Positions 27,475 through 34,991 of a DNA stretch of 44,309 bases are shown in pieces. A model generated the notes under the pieces. That model did no database searches and was not told where the DNA came from. It saw only the letters and a list, made by a program, of their open reading frames with translations. A program made the position numbers and the translations under genes. The stretch spans positions 1 through 44,309 of the forward strand of contig NZNW01000016.1 of assembly GCA_002695065.1 (NCBI GenBank), in the 5' to 3' direction. Positions within the stretch are counted from its first letter, which is position 1, and every line of letters starts with the position of its first letter. Origin of the DNA: Salinicola sp. (GTDB lineage Bacteria; Pseudomonadota; Gammaproteobacteria; Pseudomonadales; Halomonadaceae).

Positions 27475-27883
27475 GCCCGGCCTCATCGGCCCGCACGACC
27501 TCGCCGTCTTCCTTGGTGAACGTCGCCACCGGGTTGGCCAGCAGCGCCAGCACGCGCTCCGAAGGTCGGCACAGCCGGGCCCCCTTGTCGGTGACCACGA
27601 TCGGCCGGTTGATCAGGATCGGATGCGCCATCATCGCGTCGATCAACCGGTCATCGCTCAGGGCCGGATCGTCCAGGCCGAGTTCCTCGAACGGCGTACC
27701 CTTGCGGCGCAGCAGCTCTCGCGGCGTGATGCCCATCATCGAGATCAGCTCGACCAGGCGCTCGCGCGTGGGCGGCGTGTTCAGGTATTCGATCACGTCC
27801 GGCGTCTCGCCGGAGGCCTCGATCATCGCCAGCGTGTTGCGCGACGTGCCACAGGCGGGGTTGTGATAGATCAACGGTTTCAT
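27467..27883 (-). CDS. arsC: Arsenate reductase ArsC (glutaredoxin-dependent type)
   Basis: 138 residues from ATG 27883 ([20 protein letters not shown]). The active-site Cys11 in [10 protein letters not shown] is as in plasmid R773 ArsC. The Arg residues of the anion site lie in [20 protein letters not shown] and LCRPSERV. It reduces arsenate to arsenite with glutathione and glutaredoxin, for export by ArsB. The longer frame upstream runs into arsR and is not used. It is seven bases after arsR and overlaps arsH, so arsR-arsC-arsH are one transcript. Confidence 0.96.
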   Translation of the reverse strand: MKPLIYHNPACGTSRNTLAMIEASGETPDVIEYLNTPPTRERLVELISMMGITPRELLRRKGTPFEELGLDDPALSDDRLIDAMMAHPILINRPIVVTDKGARLCRPSERVLALLANPVATFTKEDGEVVRADEAGHE

Positions 27884-27890
27884 GACGCCC

Positions 27891-28268
27891 TCAAGGTTTG
27901 TCTTCGAGGTTCCGTTCGCCGCCCTGCTCGTCTTCAGCGGCGCAGCCACCCAGCGCAGACAGGAACGGTTCACAGACCTCCGGATGCCCGGCGCAGCAGT
28001 CACGCACCAGGAACTGGATCGTCTCTCTCATGTGGGAAAGATCGGCGCGATAGATGATCGACCGGCTCTGCCGCCGGGAGACGACCCACCCCGCCCGCGC
28101 CAGCACCGAAAGATGGGCCGACATGGTGTTGTGCGGCACGTCGAGCTGACGCGCGACCTCGCCGGCGGGCAGCCCCTCGGGCTCGTGGCGCACGAGCAGC
28201 CGGTAGGCTTCGAGCCGCGTCTCCTGGGACAGGGCGGCAAAGCTTTGAGTGACGCAATTTATGTCCAT
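27891..28268 (-). CDS. arsR: ArsR/SmtB-family arsenic repressor
   Basis: 125 residues from ATG 28268 (MDINCVTQSFAALSQETRLEAYRLLV). A winged helix is visible with the recognition part LPAGEVARQLDVPHNTMSAHLSVLARAGWV. There is no ELCVCDL motif in the alpha-3 helix. Instead, Cys pairs lie near the C-terminus (VRDCCAGHPEVCEPF), suggesting a C-terminal As(III) site as in some ArsR subtypes. It heads the ars operon and probably represses it through the inverted repeat that overlaps its own start codon. There is no ribosome site upstream, and the -10 box sits seven bases before the ATG, so the mRNA may be leaderless. Confidence 0.93.
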   Translation of the reverse strand: MDINCVTQSFAALSQETRLEAYRLLVRHEPEGLPAGEVARQLDVPHNTMSAHLSVLARAGWVVSRRQSRSIIYRADLSHMRETIQFLVRDCCAGHPEVCEPFLSALGGCAAEDEQGGERNLEDKP

Positions 28269-28303
28269 ATGTCCAGAATATAAGACATATTGAACCCTGG
28301 CAA
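28267..28303 (-). promoter_or_regulatory. ars operon promoter and ArsR operator
   Basis: On the minus strand TTGCCA (28303-28298), a 17-bp spacer and TATTCT (28280-28275) make a good sigma-70 promoter. The A of the arsR ATG is seven bases after the -10. ATATGTC-N10-GACATAT (28290-28267 on this strand) is an inverted repeat covering the -10 and the start codon, in the place expected for ArsR binding. Confidence 0.7.
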
Positions 28304-28363
28304 TGGCATTGGAGGAAGATCCAACGGAATTGGCTCCCTCAGGAGCCGCCGGTTGCGCCGATC

Positions 28364-28699
28364 TCAGCCGCTATTGTCGTTCAACTGACCGAAGTGGACG
28401 GGCCGGCAGATGCAGAAGACCGGCGCCCCCGTTGCCTCGACGGCCGTCACGAAGCGCTCCGCCGTCTCCTCGTCCATCGCGTACATCAGCTCGATGGGCT
28501 GGTCGGCCAGGTCGAAGAAATGGGCGGAGTGCAGCTTGCCATCCGCCCCGGTCCCCTCGACGTCGCCGCGCTGGGTCATCCGACCGATGCCCAGGCCCTT
28601 CGCCGTCTCGACGATCCAGTCGTAGACACGCTTGCCGTCGTGGCGGCGTGATTCGGGCACGATGAATATCACCTCGTAACCGCTCTTGAGCCGATTCAT
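28364..28699 (-). CDS. DUF190 family protein, fluoride-associated
   Basis: 111 residues from ATG 28699, whose ATGA overlaps the crcB stop. The frame upstream of this ATG lies inside crcB. The sequence (SGYEVIFIVPESRRHDGKRVYDWIVETAKGLGIGRMT...PIELMYAMDEETAERFVTAVEATGAPVFCICRPVHFG) fits DUF190, a small PII-like ferredoxin-fold protein often encoded next to crcB. It may regulate or support the fluoride channel; the biochemical role is not established. It is under the same fluoride riboswitch as crcB. Confidence 0.88.
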   Translation of the reverse strand: MNRLKSGYEVIFIVPESRRHDGKRVYDWIVETAKGLGIGRMTQRGDVEGTGADGKLHSAHFFDLADQPIELMYAMDEETAERFVTAVEATGAPVFCICRPVHFGQLNDNSG

Positions 28700-29097
28700 T
28701 GTTGCGATCCTCCCAGCAGGTTCTGGATGACGCCGTAGGTCAAAAAGCCCAGTCCGGTCATGGCGAGCGAGCCCACCACGTGAATGCCGATGCCCAGCAG
28801 CGCCATGCCGTAGCGCCCCGCCTGGATGTTGCCGAACATCTCGGCGGAGAAGGTGGAAAACGTGGTCAGCGCGCCCAGGAAACCGGTGATCACGAACAGC
28901 CGGAGCTCCGGCGACAACGAGGGCAGTTGCGCGAAAAACGCGATGCCGATACCGATCAGCCACGCCCCCAGCAGGTTCGCCACCAGGGTGCCGGGCGGAA
29001 TCGCCGGAAACAGGGCGTTGAGCCAGACACCCAACAGCCACCGCAGGTTCGCGCCGATCGCGGCACCGGCGCCGATCGACAATACGGACAACCACAT
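28696..29097 (-). CDS. crcB: Fluoride exporter CrcB/Fluc
   Basis: 133 residues from ATG 29097 (MWLSVLSIGAGAAIGANLRWLLG). Four membrane helices and the Fluc hallmarks are present: GANLRW near the start, PPGTLVANLLGAWLIG (the Asn of the pore), and GFLGALTTFSTFSAEMF (Phe/Thr/Ser of the fluoride pathway). The ATG is preceded by GAGGAGG at six bases, and that site is complementary to a segment 30 bases upstream. The frame continues 62 codons 5' through the riboswitch, which is not coding. The channel lets F- leave the cytosol. Confidence 0.96.
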   Translation of the reverse strand: MWLSVLSIGAGAAIGANLRWLLGVWLNALFPAIPPGTLVANLLGAWLIGIGIAFFAQLPSLSPELRLFVITGFLGALTTFSTFSAEMFGNIQAGRYGMALLGIGIHVVGSLAMTGLGFLTYGVIQNLLGGSQQ

Positions 29098-29103
29098 ACC
29101 AGA

Positions 29104-29146
29104 CCTCCTCGATAAATCCATTTCGTAAAATGATCCGCTCGAGGAG
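29104..29146 (-). promoter_or_regulatory. Hairpin that can mask the crcB ribosome site
   Basis: On the minus strand CTCCTCGA (29146-29139) is perfectly complementary to TCGAGGAG (29112-29105), which contains the GAGGAGG ribosome site of crcB. The intervening 26 bases form the loop. It lies below the fluoride aptamer, so it is a candidate translational expression platform. No T-run suggestive of a terminator is present. Confidence 0.55.
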
Positions 29147-29203
29147 ACGAGCCAGCCAGGAAGGAAAGACGGACACCTGCTGACACGCCTCGACCGAAGC
29201 GCC

Positions 29204-29279
29204 TCGCAGGCATCATTAACCGATAGACGGTGGTTCGAGCGATCGGGAAAGCCGCTCGGGAGGAATGCCATCTCCCACG
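29204..29279 (-). ncRNA. Fluoride riboswitch (crcB motif)
   Basis: Reading the minus strand from 29279: GTGGGAGATGGCATTCCTCC, then a variable hairpin, then AACCACCG, a short loop, CGGTTAATGATGCCTGC. This follows the crcB-motif consensus (GGnGATGGCnnnCC near the 5' side and TGATGnCnCCT near the 3' side, with the pseudoknot pairings). It sits about 107 bases upstream of the crcB start. The aptamer binds fluoride with Mg2+ and switches crcB-DUF190 on. Confidence 0.9.
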
Positions 29280-29367
29280 GCAAGACCTTAGCACCGAACG
29301 CGCCGGCCGCGCCACTGGCGGTCCCGGTACGCCACGCTGCCCTATTGATGCGCAGATTGGCGCCCTC

Positions 29368-30282
29368 TCACTCCCACGCCGCGCCTTCCAGGGCGTCGAG
29401 CGGAATCTTCAGATAGCGTTTGCCGTTGCTCTCCGGCTCGGGCAGTCGTCCGCCGAGGATGTTGACCTGCAGCGCGTGCAGGATCAGCTTCGGCATCGGC
29501 AATTCGCTGTCACGACGGTTGCGCAGCTCGACGTACTCGGCCTCGCTGCTCTCATTCAGGCGATGCTTGTTGGTCTCGCGCTGCTCGCGCACGGTGCTTT
29601 CCCACTGCGGTTCGCGGTCGTCGGGCATGTAGTCGTGGCCGGTGAACAGGCGCGTCTCGTCGGGCAGCGCCAGGATCGCCTGGATCGAGTGCCACAGCTG
29701 GTGCGCGCTCCCGCCAGGAAAGTCGGCGCGGGCGGTGCCGAAATCGGGCTGGAACAGGGTGTCGTGAACGAAGGCCGCATCGCCGATCACGTAGGTGATC
29801 GAGGCCAGCGTATGGCCCGGCGAGTGCATCACGCGGCAATCGATCTCGCCCAGCTTGAAGATGTCCCCCTCGCCGAACAGATGGTCCCACTGGCTGCCGT
29901 CGTCCTGCAGGTCCGGCCAGTTGTAGATCGCCTTCCAGAGCGCCTGCACCTGCGTGACCGGCCGGCCGATGGCGGTGGGCGCACCGGTCTTGTCATGCAG
30001 ATAGCGCGCGGCGGAAAAGTGATCCGCGTGGGGATGGGTATCCAGAATCCAGTCGACCGCGAGCCCCTCCCGCTCGATGTAGGCCAAGAGCTCATCGGCC
30101 TGGAACGTCGCCGTGGCGCCGGACTTCTCATCGTAATCGAGCACCGGATCGATGATCGCGCAACGGCGCGTGGCGGGGTCGCTGACGACGTACTGGATGC
30201 TGAAGGTGCGGGGATCGAAAAAACCGGCGACGTCGGGTCGCCCCCCATGCGTATCACCTCGGGAGAGAGCGAAGGTATTCAT
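29368..30282 (-). CDS. MBL-fold hydrolase, persulfide dioxygenase-like (Blh/ETHE1 relative)
   Basis: 304 residues from ATG 30282 with AAGGAG upstream. The metallo-beta-lactamase metal motif THPHADH (H83, H85, D87, H88) is followed by HSPGHT, a metal-bridging Asp in FVHDTLFQPDFGTARADFPGG, and FTGHDY. This pattern, with an N-terminal FFDPRTFSIQYVVSDP, matches the Blh/ETHE1 group of sulfur dioxygenases, which oxidise glutathione persulfide to sulfite in H2S detoxification. The extra C-terminus (NILGGRLPEPESNGKRYLKIPLDALEG) is found in the Blh type. No rhodanese or sulfide:quinone reductase is adjacent. A glyoxalase-II-like activity is the main alternative. Confidence 0.88.
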   Translation of the reverse strand: MNTFALSRGDTHGGRPDVAGFFDPRTFSIQYVVSDPATRRCAIIDPVLDYDEKSGATATFQADELLAYIEREGLAVDWILDTHPHADHFSAARYLHDKTGAPTAIGRPVTQVQALWKAIYNWPDLQDDGSQWDHLFGEGDIFKLGEIDCRVMHSPGHTLASITYVIGDAAFVHDTLFQPDFGTARADFPGGSAHQLWHSIQAILALPDETRLFTGHDYMPDDREPQWESTVREQRETNKHRLNESSEAEYVELRNRRDSELPMPKLILHALQVNILGGRLPEPESNGKRYLKIPLDALEGAAWE

Positions 30283-30327
30283 GACGGCTCCTTGGGAAAG
30301 CATACCCTAGAGTAACGCCTGAATGGT

Positions 30328-30339
30328 TATAACGTTATA
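30328..30339. promoter_or_regulatory. Perfect AT-rich palindrome upstream of the MBL gene
   Basis: TATAACGTTATA, 12 bp and fully symmetric, about 45 bases upstream of the metallohydrolase ATG. AT-rich palindromes of this kind are used by ArsR-type repressors such as BigR on blh genes. The regulator gene is not adjacent, so this is inference. Confidence 0.5.
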
Positions 30340-30410
30340 TCGATTTTAAACTCCAAGACCGGTTTGGCGCCTGCGGTCATACCTCCGGGGCACAGTCGCT
30401 CTCGAGGCCG

Positions 30411-30441
30411 AAAAAAACGGCACCGGTGTCACCGGTGCCGT
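30411..30441 (-). terminator. Terminator of the tripartite transporter operon
   Basis: ACGGCACCGGT (30417-30427) pairs with ACCGGTGCCGT (30431-30441). On the minus strand the stem is followed by seven T's (A's at 30411-30417). It lies 54 bases after the stop of the TctA-TctB gene. Confidence 0.88.
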
Positions 30442-30494
30442 CCTGGTTCCAGCGTTCTTTTCCTGAGGCACGTGAGGTCCAGACGCGCGGGAAG

Positions 30495-32450
30495 CTAGAA
30501 CAGCATCGCGTCCAGCCAGCCCATGGGATAGTGCAGGTTCAGCAGCGCCTGCATGCCCAGCAGGAAGGCGCCGATGCCGATGGCGACCAGCAGTGCCGCC
30601 GACCAGCGTGCCCTGGCAACGAACCGGATGAAGCCCAGCGTCATGAGGACCGCGGTGCTGATGAAGCCGAGTAGCGAGGCGACGACGATCAGGGCCAGCA
30701 GCCCGCCGAGCCAGACCAGCGGCTGGCCGATGGGCTGGCTGACCCAGGTCGCCTGCCCCTTCCACGCCTGGGCGCCGGCCAGCAAGGCGCCGACGGCCAT
30801 GATCGCGATGGCCAGCATCGGGAAGATGCCGCCGATCATCGACATGCCGCTGACGTCGTACCAGGCACCAGCCGCCAGTGCGAGCATGCCCACGACCAGT
30901 ACCAGATCGATCTTGCCGAAGGTCGGCGCCGGCGTGTCGGCCGTCTGGCGGTTAACGTCGGCACCCACCGCCAGCGGCGGCTGCCGGCGCAGGACCAGCC
31001 GCTTGATCAGCGGGAAGGCAAACGCCAGCGCGATCAATGCCAAAATGATGATGACGCCGGGGCGAAGAAACGCCGCCATGCCGTGGAACTGAACGCTCTG
31101 GTAGAAGTAGGTCTCGGCACCCGGTGCGAGCACGAAGCCGATCAGGAAAGCGGGACGGGACCAGCCGGCCTGCTTGAACAGCAGCCCGATGGCGCCGACG
31201 GCGACCAGCGTGTACCAGTCTCCCAGCGAACGGGTGGCCTGGAAGGCGGCGAACAGAATCAGCGTGGTGATCACCGGTGCCAGCAGCACGAAGGGGATTC
31301 GCGTGAGCTGGGCGACCGGACGCGCCAGCATCAGGCACAGCGCGGCACCGAGGATATTGGCCAGCGCCAGCGACCAGATGATGGTGTAAGTCAGATCCAG
31401 ATGGGTGGTGATCATGCTCACCCCGGGCTCGAGTCCCAGCAGCAGCAGTCCGCCCAGGAAAATCGCCGCCGTGCCCGAACCCGGCACGCCGAACAGCAGC
31501 GTCGGCACCATGGCTCCGCAGGCACAGGCGTTGTTGGCCGATTCCGGCGCGATGACCCCGCGAATGTCGCCCTGGCCAAAATGTTTCTCGCCCTTGGCCG
31601 TCTTCGATGCGAACGCATAGGTGAGCCAGTCGACGACCGAGCCGGCGAGCCCGGGGATGGTGCCGATGAGGCTCCCCATGCCGGCGCACTTGGCGACCAG
31701 GCCGCGATTGTCGACGACGTCGCGAATGCCCTGGCGCCATCCGTGCCCCAGCGAGGTCTGCTCCCGGGCGATGCTGCCGCGCCGGATGAGCAGATCGACG
31801 ATCTCCGGCAACGCGAAGATCGCCAGCCCCACGACGATCAGCGGGATGCCGTCGAACAGATACTCGACGCCCAGGTTGAGGCGAAACTCGCCGGTCGCCG
31901 GCGCCGTCCCGATCGCCCCGGCCAGCAACCCCAGACCGCAGGCGGCCATGCCCTTGAACAGGCTGTCGCCGGAGAGCACCGCGACCATGGCCAGTCCCAG
32001 CAGCGTCAGCACGAACAGCTCCGCCGACGAGAACGCCAGCACCAGCGGCCGCGCGACCAGGATGAACCCGGTCAGCACGATGGCGCCGATGACGCCGCCG
32101 CACAGCGATGACAGGAAGGCGCTGGCCAGGGCCCGCGCCGCCTGCCCCTTCTTGGCCAGCGGGAAGCCGTCCATCACGGTGGCCTGGGAGGCGCTCGAGC
32201 CGGGGATTCCCATCAGCACCGAGGTGAACGTGTCTCCCGTGGGGATCACCGCGACCATGCCCATCAGCATGCCCAGCGCCAACCCCGGCTCCATGCCGTA
32301 GAGAAACGGCAGCAGCAGCGCCATGCCGGCGATACCCCCCAACCCGGGAATGATGCCGACCAGCAGACCGATCATCACCCCCAGACCCATGTAGACCAGA
32401 TGCGAGGCACTGAATACCTCACCTAAACTCGCGACCAAGGCATCTATCAT
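30495..32450 (-). CDS. tctA: Tripartite tricarboxylate transporter permease, TctA-TctB fusion
   Basis: 651 residues, far longer than TctA alone (about 500). Residues 1 to about 490 are the large membrane subunit, with family motifs GLLVGIIPGLGGIAGMALLLPF near 28-50, VIPTGDTFTSVLMGIPGSSASQATVMDG (68-95), and GVIAPESANNACACGAMVPTLLFGVPGSGTAAIFLGGL (about 293-330). Residues about 510-650 form four helices resembling the small subunit TctB (GMSMIGGIFPMLAIAIMAVGALL...). No separate tctB exists nearby, so the fusion supplies both. With TctC it imports a carboxylate using the ion gradient. It follows tctC by 40 bp. Confidence 0.93.
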   Translation of the reverse strand: MIDALVASLGEVFSASHLVYMGLGVMIGLLVGIIPGLGGIAGMALLLPFLYGMEPGLALGMLMGMVAVIPTGDTFTSVLMGIPGSSASQATVMDGFPLAKKGQAARALASAFLSSLCGGVIGAIVLTGFILVARPLVLAFSSAELFVLTLLGLAMVAVLSGDSLFKGMAACGLGLLAGAIGTAPATGEFRLNLGVEYLFDGIPLIVVGLAIFALPEIVDLLIRRGSIAREQTSLGHGWRQGIRDVVDNRGLVAKCAGMGSLIGTIPGLAGSVVDWLTYAFASKTAKGEKHFGQGDIRGVIAPESANNACACGAMVPTLLFGVPGSGTAAIFLGGLLLLGLEPGVSMITTHLDLTYTIIWSLALANILGAALCLMLARPVAQLTRIPFVLLAPVITTLILFAAFQATRSLGDWYTLVAVGAIGLLFKQAGWSRPAFLIGFVLAPGAETYFYQSVQFHGMAAFLRPGVIIILALIALAFAFPLIKRLVLRRQPPLAVGADVNRQTADTPAPTFGKIDLVLVVGMLALAAGAWYDVSGMSMIGGIFPMLAIAIMAVGALLAGAQAWKGQATWVSQPIGQPLVWLGGLLALIVVASLLGFISTAVLMTLGFIRFVARARWSAALLVAIGIGAFLLGMQALLNLHYPMGWLDAMLF

Positions 32451-32490
32451 TGTGTTGTCTCCTCATACCGTCTCGGCGACGACGAATCAG

Positions 32491-33600
32491 TTAACGCGTC
32501 ACGACCCGCACGCCGTAACGATCCTTGAGCCAGTCGACGACCCATTGACGACGGGCATCGCTGAGTTCCATCGCGGACGCCAGCTGCCTGGCGGCGACCT
32601 CTCCCACGACCGGCTCGTATGGCCCGACCTGCTGACGTGCGGCGGCCAGAAAGTCCGCGTTCGTCGTCAGCGCCTTGGCACCGGCGCGATAGCCCGCCAG
32701 CAGCTTGGCGTCGACCTGCCTGGGCACCAGCAGCAGCTTCTGCAGGGCGTAGCCGGAGGCGAAGAACTTGTGGAAGACCTCGTAGGCGACGTCGTCTCGG
32801 CTGGCGCCGGGCTGGGCCAGATAGAGTTCCGAGAACGTGGGCAGATCGGGGAAGGCGGGGTCACGCACGATCACGCCCTCTTCGTTCATCACGCCCAGCG
32901 AAAAGAGCGGCACGGCCTGTCCGGATTCGACCAGCGGCGCGACGCTGCTGAAGTAGGCAGAGGTGGTCTGGAAATCGACCCCGGCCTCTCCGCGCTCGAA
33001 CGCCAGGCGCCCCTCGCCACGACTGCGCATGCCGAAGACCGGCTCGACCGCCAGGCCCAGCATGTCGAATGCCAGCATCACCGGCATCTCGAGCCCGGTC
33101 GGCGTCTGCATCGCGAACTTCGTCGGCTCCTCGCGCAGATTGGCGAGGATCTCGCCGGTCTCCTGGCCGAAACGCGGCTGGACGTAGACCACGCCACCGG
33201 TGGGCGCGGCAATGATCGGCGTCCACTTGGCGTAATCGAAGCGGACCCGCGGATCCTTGAGCATGGCCGGGAACTGCGTGGAGGCCGAGGTGACCAGCAT
33301 CTCCTCGCCATTGGGCTGAGCGCGGGTATAGAAGAGATTGGTGCCGGTGATCGAACCGCCCCCGGGTACGTTGTCGATGACGATGGCGGGATGCGAGGGC
33401 AGCGACTGCGCCATCCAGTGCGACATGAAGCGCGCCCAGACATCGGTGCCCCCGCCGACCCCGAACGGCACGGTCCAGGTCAGCGTGTCGGGCGTGGGCT
33501 GGGCATCGTCGGCTTCGGCGAATAGCGGTAACAGCGCCAACGCACAGGCGATCCACCAGCGCCGGCAAGGCATTCGCGAGAGTTTCGGCTTGGCGTGCAT
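32491..33600 (-). CDS. tctC: Tripartite tricarboxylate transporter substrate-binding protein (TctC family)
   Basis: 369 residues from ATG 33600. A signal peptide is visible (basic start, WWIACALALLPLFAEADD; cleavage near 28). It has the BUG/TctC features LTWTVPFGVGGGTDVWARFMSHWMAQ, IVIDNVPGGGSITGTNLFY and a later ASTQFPAMLKDPRVRFDY. In the usual family the first motif reads PxxxGGxxD, consistent here. It captures a carboxylic acid in the periplasm and passes it to the TctA-TctB fusion. The longer frame upstream lies in the isomerase gene. Ligand unknown; the neighbouring PrpF-type enzyme suggests an unsaturated tricarboxylate. Confidence 0.9.
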   Translation of the reverse strand: MHAKPKLSRMPCRRWWIACALALLPLFAEADDAQPTPDTLTWTVPFGVGGGTDVWARFMSHWMAQSLPSHPAIVIDNVPGGGSITGTNLFYTRAQPNGEEMLVTSASTQFPAMLKDPRVRFDYAKWTPIIAAPTGGVVYVQPRFGQETGEILANLREEPTKFAMQTPTGLEMPVMLAFDMLGLAVEPVFGMRSRGEGRLAFERGEAGVDFQTTSAYFSSVAPLVESGQAVPLFSLGVMNEEGVIVRDPAFPDLPTFSELYLAQPGASRDDVAYEVFHKFFASGYALQKLLLVPRQVDAKLLAGYRAGAKALTTNADFLAAARQQVGPYEPVVGEVAARQLASAMELSDARRQWVVDWLKDRYGVRVVTR

Positions 33601-33647
33601 ATCCTCTCCTTCTCTTGGTTTTATGTTGGATGGCGTGTCCGACGTCC

Positions 33648-34727
33648 TCAGCCGGCGGCATCCAGCTCCAGCGTTTCCGGGACGAATACCGAACCGCTGA
33701 ACAGCCGACGAGCGGTACGCACCAGCGAGCAGCGCGGCCACTGCTGCCCCGCGGGCCAATGGCTGACGACGCCCAACCGCCCGCTCGGATGCTCGAACTC
33801 CATCAGTCCGCTGTCGTCCGGCAAGCTGGCGAGACCGTCGGTGATCCCGCGTGCATCGGCGCATGACACGGCAAGCCCCACCGCACCGGTGATGGCAAGC
33901 GCGCGATGACAACGATGCGGCATGAAATAGCGCACCTGCAGAGTACCGCCCGCTTGCGGCGCGCTGATCAGGACGGGTTTCGGGATCACCTTGTCGGCGA
34001 CATCGCCCAGCCCCATGGCGGCCCCGGCCTGTCGCCGGATCGACTCCAGCCTGGCCATCAGCTCGCGATCCCCGTCGAGTTCGGCCGGCGACTCGTCACC
34101 CCGCTTGCCGAAGTCCGCCGCCCGCATCAGAACCATGGGCATGGCGGCGTCGAGACAGGTCACCTCGAGGCCGTCGATGACGTCCCGTGGATGGCCGGTG
34201 GGATAGAGCTCGCCGGTCTTCGCTCCCACGGCGTTGCGAAACTCCAGCAACACCGGCGCGGCCGTGCCGGGGACACCATCGATACGCGTCTCGCCGACGT
34301 AAGTGACCCGTCCGTCCGGCGTCTGGATATCGGCGTCGATGACGCTCTGGGTGTTGACGTTGCGGATCGTGACCCGCGTGACATCGCCCCGGGCCGCCAC
34401 CAGCCCCTGCTCGATGGCGAAGGGGCCGACCGCGCTCAGCATGTTGCCGCAGTTGGGGGAGGTATCCACGCGCCGCTGTTCGACCATGACCTGGACGAAC
34501 AGGTAATCCACATCGATACCGGGCTCCGACGAGGGCGACACGATGGCGACCTTGCTGGTCTGCGGATAACCGCCGCCGATGCCGTCCACCTCCAGCTCGT
34601 TGCCCGACCCCATCAGCGCCAGCAGCATCTCGTCGCGCCGGGCAGGATCCCGGGGCAGATCGCTACCCAGAAATACCGGGCCCTTCGATGTACCACCGCG
34701 CATCAGCACGCAGGGAATGGCTTGCAT
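33648..34727 (-). CDS. PrpF-family isomerase, 4-oxalomesaconate tautomerase-like
   Basis: 360 residues from ATG 34727 with GGAAGG upstream. It starts MQAIPCVLMRGGTSKGPVFLGSDLP, the signature of PrpF/GalD proteins. It also has GGGYPQTSKVAIV, the Cys in DTSPNCGNMLSAVGPFA (one acid/base residue of the diaminopimelate-epimerase fold), and ALAITGAVGLAVSC late. Family members isomerise double bonds of tricarboxylates: 4-oxalomesaconate, cis/trans-aconitate or 2-methyl-aconitate. It leads the operon with tctC and tctA-tctB, so transported substrate and enzyme substrate are probably related. The exact compound cannot be read from sequence. Confidence 0.88.
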   Translation of the reverse strand: MQAIPCVLMRGGTSKGPVFLGSDLPRDPARRDEMLLALMGSGNELEVDGIGGGYPQTSKVAIVSPSSEPGIDVDYLFVQVMVEQRRVDTSPNCGNMLSAVGPFAIEQGLVAARGDVTRVTIRNVNTQSVIDADIQTPDGRVTYVGETRIDGVPGTAAPVLLEFRNAVGAKTGELYPTGHPRDVIDGLEVTCLDAAMPMVLMRAADFGKRGDESPAELDGDRELMARLESIRRQAGAAMGLGDVADKVIPKPVLISAPQAGGTLQVRYFMPHRCHRALAITGAVGLAVSCADARGITDGLASLPDDSGLMEFEHPSGRLGVVSHWPAGQQWPRCSLVRTARRLFSGSVFVPETLELDAAG

Positions 34728-34821
34728 AGATCGTTCCTTCCACGTTTCGGCCGACCCGCGGCCACTGGTGGAGGGCAAACTCGCATGCTTGTATCAAGCG
34801 ATCCAATGCAATTATCGTGGG

Positions 34822-34846
34822 CATTGATGCACTAGACACATCAATG
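34822..34846. promoter_or_regulatory. Candidate LysR operator in the divergent promoter region
   Basis: CATTGATG (34822-34829) and CATCAATG (34839-34846) form a perfect 8-bp inverted repeat around a 9-bp spacer, in the space between the isomerase operon and the divergent LysR gene. Size and place fit the primary binding site of a LysR-type activator. Confidence 0.6.
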
Positions 34847-34937
34847 GGCAGGACAAATACAACCAATTGATATTGAAGAGAAAAATGCTTCAGGCGCTGC
34901 AATTTACAGAGACGTCTGCCGAGGCGGCATTAGACCA

Positions 34938-34991
34938 ATGAACTATAAGTTTTGAGCCATGAACCATGGGTTTTAAGTCATGAACTATGAG
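34938..34991 (+). repeat. 21-bp tandem repeats spanning the lysR start codon
   Basis: Starts at 34938, 34959 and 34980 share ATGAACTAT/ATGAACCAT. The first two units are 21 bp, each a five-codon frame closed by a stop: MNYKF then TGA, MNHGF then TAA. The third unit opens the LysR protein (MNYELQQ). All three ATGs are in the same reading frame. No clear ribosome site precedes the third ATG. Confidence 0.8.
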
